Shown one piece after another: positions 10,957 to 19,716 of a stretch of DNA of 47,273 bases (position 1 is its first letter; every line of letters begins with the position of its first letter). The notes below the pieces were generated by a model that saw only the letters and a list, made by a program, of their open reading frames with translations, had not been told where the DNA came from and did not search any database. The stretch is from Lysobacteraceae bacterium PS02340 (lineage in GTDB: Bacteria > Pseudomonadota > Gammaproteobacteria > Xanthomonadales > Xanthomonadaceae), in contig JASCOC010000022.1 in NCBI GenBank assembly GCA_029959605.1, forward strand, positions 1-47,273, read 5' to 3'. The position numbers and the translations under genes were made by a program.

Positions 10957-11598
10957 CTACGCCTCATCCTCCCGCTCCAACGCCTTCACCAGCACCGCGG
11001 CCTGCGTGCGGCTGTGGCATTCGAGCTTCTTGAGGATCGCGGTCACGTGCACCTTGACGGTGTTCTCGGCCAGGCCGAGCTGATGCGCGATCTGCTTGTT
11101 GAGCAGCCCGTCGGCGATGCCCAGCAGCACGCGGAACTGCTGCGGGGTGAGCTGGGCGAGACGCGAGGCGAGCTGCGCGTCCTCTTCGGAACGCTCCGCG
11201 GTGAGCGGCGGGAACCAGCTGCCACCGTCGAGCACGTTCGCCACCGCCTGGCCGATGGACTCGGCCGGCGCGGATTTCGAAATGAAGCCCGAGGCGCCGA
11301 ACTGCTGCACGCGGCGGACGGTGCGCGGGTGGTCGTTGGACGAGATCACCACGACCGGCAGTTCCGGCCGCTCACCGCGCAGCCAGACCAGCGACGACAG
11401 CCCCCGCGCGCCGGGCATCGTCAGATCCAGCAGCACCAGTTCGATGTCCGGGTGCGCGTCGAGTGCGGGTTCGAGGGCCGATGCGGTGGCGGCTTCGATC
11501 ACGCGGATCTGGCCGAGGCTGTCGCGCAGCGCATGCAGCACGGCGGCGCGCAGCAGCGGGTGGTCGTCGGCGACGAGGATGGTGGGAGCGGCGTCCAT
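10957..11598 (-). CDS. LuxR/NarL-family response regulator
   Basis: A 213-aa cytosolic transcription regulator. The receiver domain has the acidic pair in VADDHP (residues 11-12), phospho-acceptor Asp58 in VLLDLTMPG, a conserved Ser in VVVISSND and Lys in FISKSAP. The C-terminal LuxR/GerE helix-turn-helix covers roughly residues 145-205 (LTPQQFRVLLGIADGLLNKQIAHQ... and ENTVKVHV). The best family match from memory is the ErdR/CrbR/AgmR group that pairs with NahK-, ErcS'- or CrbS-type hybrid kinases. Two such kinases are encoded in the window, one immediately convergent (8111-10756) and one at 25125. Targets are not visible; dctA/porin and acetate genes are reasonable guesses. It is divergent from the diguanylate cyclase gene. 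Confidence 0.92.
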   Translation of the reverse strand: MDAAPTILVADDHPLLRAAVLHALRDSLGQIRVIEAATASALEPALDAHPDIELVLLDLTMPGARGLSSLVWLRGERPELPVVVISSNDHPRTVRRVQQFGASGFISKSAPAESIGQAVANVLDGGSWFPPLTAERSEEDAQLASRLAQLTPQQFRVLLGIADGLLNKQIAHQLGLAENTVKVHVTAILKKLECHSRTQAAVLVKALEREDEA

Positions 11599-11643
11599 GG
11601 CGTGCAGTCTGGCATGGACGGCGGAATGCGACGCCGGTCACGC

Positions 11644-11659
11644 TGGCATGGAATTCGCA
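11644..11659 (+). promoter_or_regulatory. Sigma-54-like -24/-12 promoter candidate
   Basis: TGGCATGGAATTCGCA matches the sigma-54 consensus TGGCACGNNNNTTGCW at all but two defined positions, keeping the invariant GG and GC at correct spacing. A start point about 12 bases downstream (near 11670) would place the AAAGGGGGA ribosome-binding sequence and TTG start right after it. This comes from reading the consensus by eye; no activator site was found. Confidence 0.35.
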
Positions 11660-11670
11660 GGCACACTATG

Positions 11671-11679
11671 CAAAGGGGG
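11671..11679 (+). promoter_or_regulatory. Ribosome-binding site deciding a TTG start
   Basis: AAAGGGGGA lies eight bases before the TTG at 11688. It is the strongest Shine-Dalgarno sequence near the signal peptide of the diguanylate cyclase. The in-frame GTG at 11733 is the main alternative start and has no comparable site. Confidence 0.5.
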
Positions 11680-11687
11680 AACACCGA

Positions 11688-14600
11688 TTGCGTAACCGAG
11701 CCGTCGCCAGCGCGCGCCGTGCGTGCCAGCCAGTGCGTGTCGATGCGTGCAGCGTCGGCAGGGCGGGCCGTGCGCGCAGTCTGGCGACGCGACTGCTCGG
11801 CGCGACGCTGCTGGCGTGCGCGTCGTTCACCGTCTCGGCGCAGGTGCCCGACCCGGTCGACGATCCGCCGCTGAGCCTGGAGATGTACGGCCTCGACGAA
11901 GGCCTGTCGCAGCTGACGGTCTCGGCGATGACCGGCGACGACCAGGGCTTCCTGTGGGTCGCCACGCAGGACGGGCTCAACCGCTTCGACGGCCACCGTT
12001 TCCGCGCATATCGCAACCTGCCCGACCAGCCGGTCGGCGGCGCGAATCTGGTCAGCAGCAGCATCGACAGTCTCGCCTTCGAGCCGCAGCGCACGCGCAT
12101 GTGGCTGGGCACGAACGACGCCGGTCTGGAGGTCGTGCACCTGCCGACGTGGACGCAGCGCCGGCTCGGCGTCGACGACGGGCTGTCGCATGCGCGCGTG
12201 GTGCGCATCCTGCTCGATCCCGCGGGCGGCGCGTGGCTGGGGACCGAGGCCGGCGTGGATCACGTCGACGCGGAGATCCGCGGCGCACGCCGGCTGGGCG
12301 CGACCGGCGAGATCGTCGGCCTCGCGTGGTCGGCGGCGCGCAAGCGTCCCGTCGCGCTCGATGCCGCGTGCGGCCTGTGGTCGGTCGAGGCGGACGGCCT
12401 GGTGCGATTGCCGGCCTTGCCCGGCGCGAAGCGGTGCGTGTCCCTGCAGGCCGGCCGCGAGGGCCTGTGGGTGCTCGCCGCCGACGCCGGCCTGTTCCGG
12501 CTCGATACCGCCGCGCGCCTGCAGCGGCACTGGTCGCTGGCCGCGCTCGGCGTGGCCAGCGTCGACGCGACCGCGATGATCCGGCTCGAGGACGGCCGCG
12601 TGCTGACCGGTTACGGCAACGGCGCGGTGGTGCAGCTCGCGCCCGGCAGTGACCGGCCGCGACGCCTGCGCTTCGACAATCCGCCGCGCAGCGCGATCAC
12701 CAGCTTCCACCAGGGCGAGACCGGCGCGTGGTGGATCGGCACCTATACCTCGGGCCTGTATCGCGTGCGGCCGCTGGCCTCGGTGATCCGTCACGACGGC
12801 GCGGGCGTCGGCACGATGGACGACTGGGACAGCCACAGCGTCCGCGCGATCCGCCGCGACGGCGCGCGCATGCTGATCGGCACCGACAGCGGTCTGCGCA
12901 TGCGCGACGGCCCGCGTGCGGACTGGCGCCCGGTCCCCGGACTCGCGGATCTGTCGGTACGTGCGATCGAACCCGCGCGCGACGGTGGCTGGTGGATCGG
13001 CACCCAGGTCGGCTTGCGCCGTCTGTATGCCGACGGCCGCGTCGATGCGCTCGACGGCCTGCCCGATGCACGCATCGACGCCCTGCTCGCCGAAGACGAC
13101 ACGCTGTGGATCGGCACGCGCAGCGGCGTGATGCAGCTGCGCGACGGACGCATCGACGCCGATCCGCGCTTCGCCGCGATCGCCGGCGACGTGGTGACGG
13201 TGCTCCACCGCGACCAGGACGGCAGCCTGTGGATCGGCACCAATACGCGCGGCCTGTGGCGGCTGCACGACGGCGTGTTCGCGCAGGTCCAACCCGCCGG
13301 CGCGGGCATGCACCGCTCGGTGTGGGCGATCCATGGCGACGCGGACGCGATCTGGGTCGGCGCGTTCGCCGCCGGCCTGTACCGCATCGATCGCGCGACC
13401 GGGGTGTCGTCGGTGCTGACCGAACGCGACGGCCTGACCAACAACGTGATCTACCGGATCCTGCCCGACATCGGCGGGCGACTGTGGCTGAGCACCAATC
13501 TCGGCCTGAGCGTTTACGACCCCGAAAGCGGCATCGTGCAGAACCTCGGCCGCCGCGACGGGCTGCGCAACCAGGAATACAACAGCGGCTCGGCGTTCAG
13601 CGGCCGCGACGGCCTGCTGTACTTCGGCGGCACGATGGGCGTAGACGTGATCGCGCCGATGCAGCTGCCGCGTCGCAGCGCGCCCGCGCATCCGGTGTTG
13701 ACCAGCCTGCAGCTGCTGAGCCGCCAGTCCGACACCGACGCGCGCAGCGGCACCGAGACCGATATCGTCTACACGCCCGGCATCGACCTGGGCGAGGAGG
13801 ACAGCGTCTTCACCATCGGCATGACGGCGATCGATTTCCTGGCCCCGGCGGCCGCGCAGTTGCGCTATCGCGTCGACGGCCTGCACACCGGCTGGATCTA
13901 TCCGCACCAGGCGCGTACCGAGTTCTCGCTCAACCATCTGCCGGCGGGCCACTACCGGCTGGAAGTGCAGGCCGCGGGTCGCGACGGCCAGTTCGGCGAA
14001 TCGCGTGTGCTGACGATCGCGATGCCACCGCCGCCGTGGCGGCATCCGCTGGCCTACGTGCTGTACGCGGTGCTGGCGGCGCTGGCGGTGGCGTTCTTCG
14101 TGCGGCGCACGCGGCGCGCGGTGCAGCGCGAGCGTGAGCGCGTCGAACTGCTCAACCGCACCGTCGCCGAGCGCACCGCACAGCTGGAGCAGGCCAACCG
14201 GCAGCTGCAGCAGAGCAACGCCCAGCTCGACGCGGCCACGCGCCTCGATCCGCTGACCCAGGTGCCCAACCGTCGCGAGCTGCAGGAATGGCTGGCCCGC
14301 GAAGCCGTGCACGCGCCCGGGCGGCGCGGCTCGGACACGCTGTTCTTCTTTATGCTCGACATCGATGCGTTCAAGCGCATCAACGACGGCCACGGCCATC
14401 AGGCCGGCGACGAAGCGCTGGTGCAGTTCGCCGCGCGCATGCGCGCCCTGACCCGCGACGGCGATCTGCTGCTGCGCTGGGGTGGCGAGGAATTCATGCT
14501 TGTCGCGCGGCTCGACGATGCCGATGCCGCCGCCGGGCTGGCCGAACGCATCCGCAGCACCGTCGCCGACACGCCGATCGCGCTCGCGCACGGCGCGTCG

Positions 14601-14873
14601 CTGCGCATGACCTGTTCGATCGGATTCGCGCCCTGGCCGTTCTCGACCGCGTGGCCGACGCTCGGTGACTGGCAGCAGACCACCGCGATCGCCGACCGCT
14701 GCCTCTACGCCGCCAAGGACAGCGGCCGCAATGCCTGGGTGGGCCTGGTGCCGGGTCTCGATGCGGATCGACCGCGTCTGCAGGCGCTGCTGTCGGGCGC
14801 CGACCCGGTGACGCTCGGCAATGCGGTGCGCCTGCTGCATTCGACGGTGACGCCGCCGCGGTTCGAGCGTTGA
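11688..14873 (+). CDS. Two-component-type beta-propeller diguanylate cyclase (Reg_prop/Y_Y_Y/GGDEF)
   Basis: A 1061-aa membrane-anchored sensor that likely makes cyclic di-GMP. After a signal peptide (LLGATLLACASFTVSA) come many propeller repeats of the LWIGT-x-x-GL type (for example WWIGTYTSGLYR, LWIGTRSGVMQL, LWIGTNTRGLWRL) filling most of the periplasmic part. A Y_Y_Y domain follows (ending near YRLEVQAAG), then a transmembrane helix (about 786-808), a coiled coil (ERTAQLEQANRQLQQSNAQL) and the GGDEF domain. The active site is GGEEF at 932-936, with an RDGD inhibitory site five residues before it, so both activity and product inhibition are expected. The full open frame reaches back to 11463, but I place the start at TTG 11688 on the ribosome-binding site; GTG 11733 is possible. 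The ligand is unknown. Confidence 0.9.
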   Translation: MRNRAVASARRACQPVRVDACSVGRAGRARSLATRLLGATLLACASFTVSAQVPDPVDDPPLSLEMYGLDEGLSQLTVSAMTGDDQGFLWVATQDGLNRFDGHRFRAYRNLPDQPVGGANLVSSSIDSLAFEPQRTRMWLGTNDAGLEVVHLPTWTQRRLGVDDGLSHARVVRILLDPAGGAWLGTEAGVDHVDAEIRGARRLGATGEIVGLAWSAARKRPVALDAACGLWSVEADGLVRLPALPGAKRCVSLQAGREGLWVLAADAGLFRLDTAARLQRHWSLAALGVASVDATAMIRLEDGRVLTGYGNGAVVQLAPGSDRPRRLRFDNPPRSAITSFHQGETGAWWIGTYTSGLYRVRPLASVIRHDGAGVGTMDDWDSHSVRAIRRDGARMLIGTDSGLRMRDGPRADWRPVPGLADLSVRAIEPARDGGWWIGTQVGLRRLYADGRVDALDGLPDARIDALLAEDDTLWIGTRSGVMQLRDGRIDADPRFAAIAGDVVTVLHRDQDGSLWIGTNTRGLWRLHDGVFAQVQPAGAGMHRSVWAIHGDADAIWVGAFAAGLYRIDRATGVSSVLTERDGLTNNVIYRILPDIGGRLWLSTNLGLSVYDPESGIVQNLGRRDGLRNQEYNSGSAFSGRDGLLYFGGTMGVDVIAPMQLPRRSAPAHPVLTSLQLLSRQSDTDARSGTETDIVYTPGIDLGEEDSVFTIGMTAIDFLAPAAAQLRYRVDGLHTGWIYPHQARTEFSLNHLPAGHYRLEVQAAGRDGQFGESRVLTIAMPPPPWRHPLAYVLYAVLAALAVAFFVRRTRRAVQRERERVELLNRTVAERTAQLEQANRQLQQSNAQLDAATRLDPLTQVPNRRELQEWLAREAVHAPGRRGSDTLFFFMLDIDAFKRINDGHGHQAGDEALVQFAARMRALTRDGDLLLRWGGEEFMLVARLDDADAAAGLAERIRSTVADTPIALAHGASLRMTCSIGFAPWPFSTAWPTLGDWQQTTAIADRCLYAAKDSGRNAWVGLVPGLDADRPRLQALLSGADPVTLGNAVRLLHSTVTPPRFER

Positions 14874-14883
14874 TGCGAAGGCT

Positions 14884-14992
14884 TCGACGGGTTTCGCGTT
14901 GCGCTACCCCTCCTGCGGTTCCGTGCGCATCTGCAGCGGTTCACCGAATCCGTAGCGCTTCGCAGGATGGGTAGCGCGCAGCGAAATCCATC
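14884..14992. repeat. Inverted pair of GGGTTTCGC...GCGCTACCC repeat units
   Basis: Two degenerate copies of a short repeat lie in opposite orientation: CGACGGGTTTCGCGTTGCGC (14884 onward) and, read on the other strand, GATGGATTTCGCTGCGCGCT (reverse of about 14973-14992). They sit between the convergent cyclase and QEGLA-protein genes and could form a long hairpin serving both as terminator. Related units occur at 21001-21035 and 47101-47137. Confidence 0.6.
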
Positions 14993-15007
14993 ACTGCATC
15001 CGATCGC

Positions 15008-16234
15008 CTACAACTGGTCGATCCGGATCCGGTTCGCGAACAGCGAGAACGCGAGCATGCCGGCCAGGCCGCCGGTGCGCTCCAGCCACGGCGGCAACCA
15101 GCGCGGCGGTGCGAGCGTGCCGTCGTCGAACAGCGGCGACAGCCGTCGCACGTCGTCGAGCGTCATCTTGCCGGCGAACAGATGCCGGCACAGCGGCAGA
15201 CGCTGCGCGGCCAGGGCCTGGCGGAAGAAGGTGTGCACGTCGATCAGGCCACGCAGATACACCGCATCCTTGGTGAAGGCGTGCCCGCCGTTCAGCGGCA
15301 CGCCGCGGAACACGCGCTGCGCGGACGCGAAGCTTTCCGCCGCCGGTTGTCCCGCGTCGTGGAAGTAGTCGAATACCTGCAGGAAATCGGCGCCGTCGAG
15401 TGCACGCGCGATCGCCTCGATGCGCAGGCTCACGCGTTTCATGCGGCCGATGTCGATGCTGCCGGTGATCTGTTCGGCGAACACCGCCAGTCCTTCCTGC
15501 GTGCAGGTCGTGCGTGGCGACGACATCGCCAGACTCGGCAGCAGCGGTTGCTCGCGGCCGTTCAGCGCGGTCAGCGAATGTACGAAGGCCTCGTGCTGCA
15601 GCAGCTGTTCGCGGTCGTGGATCGAATAGCGCGCGTCGCTGCGCAGACGCAAGCGATACGCGCCCGCCGCGGCCTTGGCGATCATGCCCGGATCGAGTTC
15701 GACCGCGACGACGCGTGTGCCGAAGTACGCATCGAGATCAGTCTGCAACTGCGCCTGCAGCGTGGCGGCGTCGAGCGTGGGATGTTCGACATCGGCGAGC
15801 AGGCCGGGATCGAGTTCGTCGGCGATGTGGATGAAGTGCCGCGCGGCATCGCAGGTCGTCAGCGCACCACCAGGCAGCGCCGCATCCGGGCGCCCGTAGA
15901 GTGCGATCGCGTGATCGCCGGCGGCTGCGGTGCCGAGCGATTCCAGCAGCTGCGTGGCCGCGTCCCAGGCCTGCGTCGATTCGACGATGTAGGCGCCGAG
16001 CGGATGATCCGGATCGGCAGCCGCGCCGATCGCGGCGAGTTCGCGGCGGATGTCAGAGAATTCCAGCACCGGATACACGATCTCCGGCATCTCCCGGCGT
16101 CCGGCCGCGAACGCGGACAGGAAGCACTGCTGTGCACCGGACGGCCAGCTCGCCAGACTCAGCACCCGGATCCCGCGCGCAGCCACGACCATGCGCGCAT
16201 CGAGCGCCGCGTGATGGGCGATGGCGTCGGACAT
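15008..16234 (-). CDS. DUF1704 'QEGLA motif' protein, putative HExxxH metallopeptidase
   Basis: A 408-aa protein of the family annotated as 'flavohemoglobin expression-modulating QEGLA motif protein' (TIGR02421/DUF1704). It has no signal peptide or membrane segment. It contains an HExxxH motif, HEAFVH at residues 214-219, and the signature TQEGLA with Glu247 about thirty residues later, the spacing expected for a third metal ligand. Family knowledge: the human DUF1704 protein MATCAP (KIAA0895L) is a zinc carboxypeptidase acting on tubulin tails, so a peptidase role for the bacterial protein is plausible; the substrate is unknown. The flavohemoglobin link in its name is historical, and I see no hmp gene here. 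It is convergent with the diguanylate cyclase and in the same direction as rsgA upstream, separated by 288 bases with repeats. Confidence 0.85.
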   Translation of the reverse strand: MSDAIAHHAALDARMVVAARGIRVLSLASWPSGAQQCFLSAFAAGRREMPEIVYPVLEFSDIRRELAAIGAAADPDHPLGAYIVESTQAWDAATQLLESLGTAAAGDHAIALYGRPDAALPGGALTTCDAARHFIHIADELDPGLLADVEHPTLDAATLQAQLQTDLDAYFGTRVVAVELDPGMIAKAAAGAYRLRLRSDARYSIHDREQLLQHEAFVHSLTALNGREQPLLPSLAMSSPRTTCTQEGLAVFAEQITGSIDIGRMKRVSLRIEAIARALDGADFLQVFDYFHDAGQPAAESFASAQRVFRGVPLNGGHAFTKDAVYLRGLIDVHTFFRQALAAQRLPLCRHLFAGKMTLDDVRRLSPLFDDGTLAPPRWLPPWLERTGGLAGMLAFSLFANRIRIDQL

Positions 16235-16371
16235 CGGGAACTCCGGCAGGCGGTGTGGTCACGCTAGCGGATTGATGCGGGGGACTCAAAGTGGCCGACG
16301 TCTGGTTCGGGAAGCGCCGCATGTCGGGACGGCTAAAAGCGCGCGTGTCGGGCGACCTATGCGACCGTCGG

Positions 16372-16467
16372 CCCTCACCCCCACTCCCAAGGGGAGAGGG
16401 GCCCGGCACGAGCGAGCGCCTGCTTTTCTGAGCCCCTCTCCCTCCGGGAGAGGGGTTGGGGTGGGGG
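16372..16467. repeat. Intergenic inverted repeat, CCCTCACCCC family, copy 2
   Basis: It begins CCCTCACCCC and ends TTGGGGTGGGGG, with inner hairpins AGGGGAGAGGGGC... and GCCCCTCTCCCTCCGGGAGAGGGG separated by a GAGCGAGCGCCTG spacer. The layout is the same as the copy at 1-102, including the spacer motif. It lies between the rsgA and QEGLA genes. The rest of the gap 16235-16522 shows no gene. Confidence 0.75.
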
Positions 16468-16522
16468 TCGACGCCTCGCGATGCTTCAGAACGAAAGCGA
16501 ATGGCGCGCTGTAAACATCGCC

Positions 16523-17680
16523 CTACTCCTCTTTGGTCCAGTCCGACCCGCGCTTCGCCGGCTTCACCCCCGGACGCCCCCCCGTCTTCGCCCCCGGCTT
16601 CTTCCCGGACGGCCGACTCTCCACCTTCTGCGCCATGCGCGTCGCGAGCTGCCCCGCGGCGCCGGCGAGTTCGTCGCGCAGCTTCAGGTAGCTGCCCAGA
16701 CGGCCCGGATCGAGCGTGCCCGCGTCGACCGCGTCCCATAACGCGCAGCCCGGTTCGTCGCCATGGGTGCAGTCGCGGAAGCGGCATTGCGCCGCGATCG
16801 CTTCGACGTCGGCGAATCCGCCTTCGGACAGATCCTCTTCGCCGGTCGGCTTGAGCTCGCGCATGCCAGGCGTGTCGATCAGGCAGGCACCCGACGGCAG
16901 CGGAATCAGCGCGCGGTGGGTCGTGGTGTGGCGGCCGCGGTCGTCCGTCTCGCGCACGGCGGCGGTCTTCATGCGTTCGACGCCGAGCAGGCTGTTGGTC
17001 AACGTGGACTTGCCCGCGCCGGAACTGCCGACCAGCACCGCGGTCATGCCGGGACCGAGCCAGCGATGCAGCACCGCGGCGCTGTCGTGGTCGCGCGCAT
17101 TGACCGGCACCACGGCGACACCGAGCCCGGCGATCTCGGTCAGCGCGGCCACGGCGGCGGCGATGTCGGCCTCGGGCTTGTCGGCCTTGGTCAGCACGAT
17201 CACCGGCGTGCCGCCGCCCTGCACCAGCAGCAGATAGCGCTCGATGCGGCGCGGATTGAAGTCGGCATCGAGGCCGCAGACCACCAGCACGGTGTCGATG
17301 TTCGCGGCGATCAGCTGCTGCTTGTAGTGCTCGCCGGCCGCGGCGCGCTTGATCGCGCTGCGTCGGGGCAGCATCGCCACGATGCGCTGGCCGTCCTCGA
17401 CCAGCACCCAGTCGCCGACCGCAGCGCGGTCCTCGGGCGCGATCGTGCCCTTGCGGTAACCGCTGCGGCGCAGCCAGTCGGGCAGCGATTCGACCGCGAT
17501 CGCCTCGCCCGGCGCACCGGCGACCAGATAACCGGAGCGGTGCTGCTCGACCACGCGCATCGGCCGGGCCTGTGCATGCGTGATCATGACCTCGGCCCAG
17601 GGACCCGACGGCGCACCGTCGAAGGGCCAGCCGATCGCGCGCAGCGCGGTGTCCGGGGGACTCGGATCGGCGGGGTTCAA
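16523..17680 (-). CDS. rsgA: Ribosome small subunit-dependent GTPase RsgA
   Basis: A 385-aa circularly permuted GTPase that helps late 30S maturation and releases RbfA. The motif order confirms the permutation: G4 TKAD at 164-167 comes before G1 GSSGAGKST at 218-226 and G3 DTPG at 269-272. The C-terminal zinc knuckle is Cys299, Cys304, His306 and Cys312 (CRFRDCTHGDEPGC). An OB-fold domain occupies about 40-110. The C-terminal tail is Lys/Arg-rich (SGKKPGAKTGGRPGVKPAKR), suiting RNA contact. The start is a TTG because no upstream ATG is in frame and the N-terminal ALRAIGWPF is conserved in the family as I know it; the first in-frame ATG downstream, at Met32, would remove that part. It is divergent from the aminotransferase gene. 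Confidence 0.94.
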   Translation of the reverse strand: MNPADPSPPDTALRAIGWPFDGAPSGPWAEVMITHAQARPMRVVEQHRSGYLVAGAPGEAIAVESLPDWLRRSGYRKGTIAPEDRAAVGDWVLVEDGQRIVAMLPRRSAIKRAAAGEHYKQQLIAANIDTVLVVCGLDADFNPRRIERYLLLVQGGGTPVIVLTKADKPEADIAAAVAALTEIAGLGVAVVPVNARDHDSAAVLHRWLGPGMTAVLVGSSGAGKSTLTNSLLGVERMKTAAVRETDDRGRHTTTHRALIPLPSGACLIDTPGMRELKPTGEEDLSEGGFADVEAIAAQCRFRDCTHGDEPGCALWDAVDAGTLDPGRLGSYLKLRDELAGAAGQLATRMAQKVESRPSGKKPGAKTGGRPGVKPAKRGSDWTKEE

Positions 17681-17830
17681 GCGCTGCGTCGGGCGGTCGT
17701 CATGCCGCGGATTCTACGGGCGCCGGGCGTGCAGGCGCGAACCGGTGGGGCCCGCCACTCGTCGGCGCGGGCCGCATTCACCCGGCTTTTCCGCTAGCAT
17801 CGCGCGACATTCCCGCGCCGAGCGCCGCCG

Positions 17831-19099
17831 ATGTCCGCCCCCTTGAAGATCCGTGAACGCCTGACCGAAGTCCGTTACGAAATCCGTGGCGAACTCGCGC
17901 GGCGCGCGCGGGAACTCGAAGGCCAGGGCCGCACGCTGATCAAGCTCAACATCGGCAACCCCGGCGCGTTCGGGTTCCGCGCGCCGGATCATCTGCAGCG
18001 CGCGATCGCCGAACGCATCCACGACACCGATCCCTATACGCACCAGCAGGGCCTGCCGGCGGCGCGAGAAACCATCGCCGCGTTCCACGCCGCGCGCGGC
18101 ACGCGGGACGTGTCGGCCGATCGCGTGTTCGTCGGCAACGGCGTCAGCGAGCTGATCGACATCGCCCTGCGCGCGCTGCTCAATCCCGGCGACGAAGTGC
18201 TGGTGCCCTCGCCCGACTATCCGCTGTGGTCGGCGGCGACGATCCTCAACGACGGTCGCCCGGTGTTCTACCAGTGCAAGGAAGGCAACGGCTTCCTGCC
18301 CGATCCCGACGAACTCGAAGCGCTGGTGTCGCCGCGCACCCGCGCGATCGTGCTGATCAATCCGAACAATCCGACCGGCGCGGTGTATCCGCGTGCGCTG
18401 CTCGAGCGCATCGTCGCGATCGCCGCCAAGCACGAGCTGCTGCTGCTGTGCGACGAGATCTACGACGGCATCACCTACGACGACGCGCCGTTCGAACCGA
18501 TCGCGCCGATCGCCGGCGACGTGCCCTGCGTGTCGTTCGGTGGCCTGTCGAAGGTGCACCGCGCCTGCGGCTGGCGCGTGGGCTGGGCGGTGCTGTCGGG
18601 CGACGAGGCGCGCAGCCGCGATTTCCGCAATGCGATGGACCTGCTCGGTGCGCTGCGCCTGTGCGCGAACGTGCCGGGCCAGTTCGCGATCGAAGCCGCA
18701 TTGACCGGCATCGATACGATCAGCGCGCTGTGCGCGCCCGGTGGCCGTCTGCACGAGGCGCGCCGCGCGGTGGTCGAGGCCTGCGACGCGAGCCCCTACC
18801 TGCGCCTCGTCGCCCCGGCCGGTGCGCTGTACGCGTTTCCCGGCATCGCCGAGGAATTCAGCCAGGGCTTCGACGACCACGCATTCGCGCTCGAACTGAT
18901 GGAAGCCGAAGGTGTGCTGGTGGTGCCGGGCAACAGCTTCAACGTGCCCTATCGCAACCATTTCCGCGTGACCCTGCTGCCCGAGCCCGCGCAGCTGCGC
19001 GAGGTGTTCGCGCGCATCCATCGCGTGCTGGAACGGCAGATCACCGACGCGCGCAAGGTCGTGCCGCTGGCCAAGCGCCAGGCCCGCGTCGCCGGATGA
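17831..19099 (+). CDS. alaA: PLP-dependent aminotransferase, AlaA-like
   Basis: A 422-aa fold-type I aminotransferase, most like AlaA, which moves an amino group between glutamate and pyruvate to make alanine. Visible elements are the N-terminal IGNPGAFGF, VGNGVSELID (cofactor phosphate region), PSPDYPLW, INPNNPTGAVY, CDEIYDG and the Schiff-base Lys241 in GLSKVHRACGWRVGW. Length and motifs fit the AlaA/YfbQ family. The start ATG has little Shine-Dalgarno signal but gives the conserved KIRERLTEVRYEIRGE N-terminus. Its stop codon overlaps the start of the next gene (ATGA), so the hydrolase downstream is probably translationally coupled. It is divergent from rsgA, with promoters presumably in 17681-17830. 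Confidence 0.93.
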   Translation: MSAPLKIRERLTEVRYEIRGELARRARELEGQGRTLIKLNIGNPGAFGFRAPDHLQRAIAERIHDTDPYTHQQGLPAARETIAAFHAARGTRDVSADRVFVGNGVSELIDIALRALLNPGDEVLVPSPDYPLWSAATILNDGRPVFYQCKEGNGFLPDPDELEALVSPRTRAIVLINPNNPTGAVYPRALLERIVAIAAKHELLLLCDEIYDGITYDDAPFEPIAPIAGDVPCVSFGGLSKVHRACGWRVGWAVLSGDEARSRDFRNAMDLLGALRLCANVPGQFAIEAALTGIDTISALCAPGGRLHEARRAVVEACDASPYLRLVAPAGALYAFPGIAEEFSQGFDDHAFALELMEAEGVLVVPGNSFNVPYRNHFRVTLLPEPAQLREVFARIHRVLERQITDARKVVPLAKRQARVAG

Positions 19100-19716
19100 C
19101 CGCACCGCGCCGCTATCTCGCGCTCGGCGACAGCTACACGATCGGCGAAGGCATCGCCGCCGAAGACCGCTGGCCGGTGCAACTGGCCGATGCGTTGCGC
19201 GGCGCGGGCATCGCGCTCGACGCGCCCGAGATCATCGCGACCACCGGCTGGACGACCGACGAACTCGACGCGGCGATCGATGCCGCGGCGCCGGTCGGCC
19301 CCTTCGATCTGGTGAGCCTGCTGATCGGCGTCAACGACCAGTACCGCGGCCGCGATGTCGCGCTGTACGGCCCGGCGTTCTCGGCACTGCTGGAGCGCGC
19401 GATCGGCTTCGCCGGCGGCAATGCGTCGCGTGTGTTCGTACTCGCGATTCCGGACTGGGGCGTCACGCCGTTCGGTGCGCATTCGGGGCGCGACGTCGCC
19501 GCGATCGCGCGCGAACTCGACGCCTACAACGCGGCGGCTGCCGCGATCTGCGCCGCGCGCGGCGTCGCCTTCGTCGACATCGCAGCGGTCAGCCGCGCGC
19601 ACGGCGGCGAGGCAGACATGCTCGCCGATGACGGCCTGCATCCCTCGGCCGCGCTGCATACCGAGTGGATGCAGCTGGCGTTGCCGGTCGCGCGCGGCTT
19701 ATTGTCGCGGGCATGA
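19096..19716 (+). CDS. SGNH/GDSL-family hydrolase
   Basis: A 206-aa esterase-type hydrolase of the SGNH superfamily. Block I is LALGDSYTIGEG with nucleophile Ser13, the Asn block is IGVNDQYRG, and the C-terminal Asp/His pair lies in DDGLHPS. It has no signal peptide, so it acts in the cytosol. The substrate is unknown; relatives hydrolyse esters of lipids, sugars or thioesters. The ATG overlaps the aminotransferase stop by four bases, and its own stop overlaps the methyltransferase start in the same way. Confidence 0.9.
   Translation: MTAPRRYLALGDSYTIGEGIAAEDRWPVQLADALRGAGIALDAPEIIATTGWTTDELDAAIDAAAPVGPFDLVSLLIGVNDQYRGRDVALYGPAFSALLERAIGFAGGNASRVFVLAIPDWGVTPFGAHSGRDVAAIARELDAYNAAAAAICAARGVAFVDIAAVSRAHGGEADMLADDGLHPSAALHTEWMQLALPVARGLLSRA

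Noticed and set aside
11499..14840. 1113-codon open frame opposite the diguanylate cyclase
   Set aside because: The product is low-complexity Ala/Arg/His sequence with no domain, while the plus strand has full propeller and GGDEF motifs.
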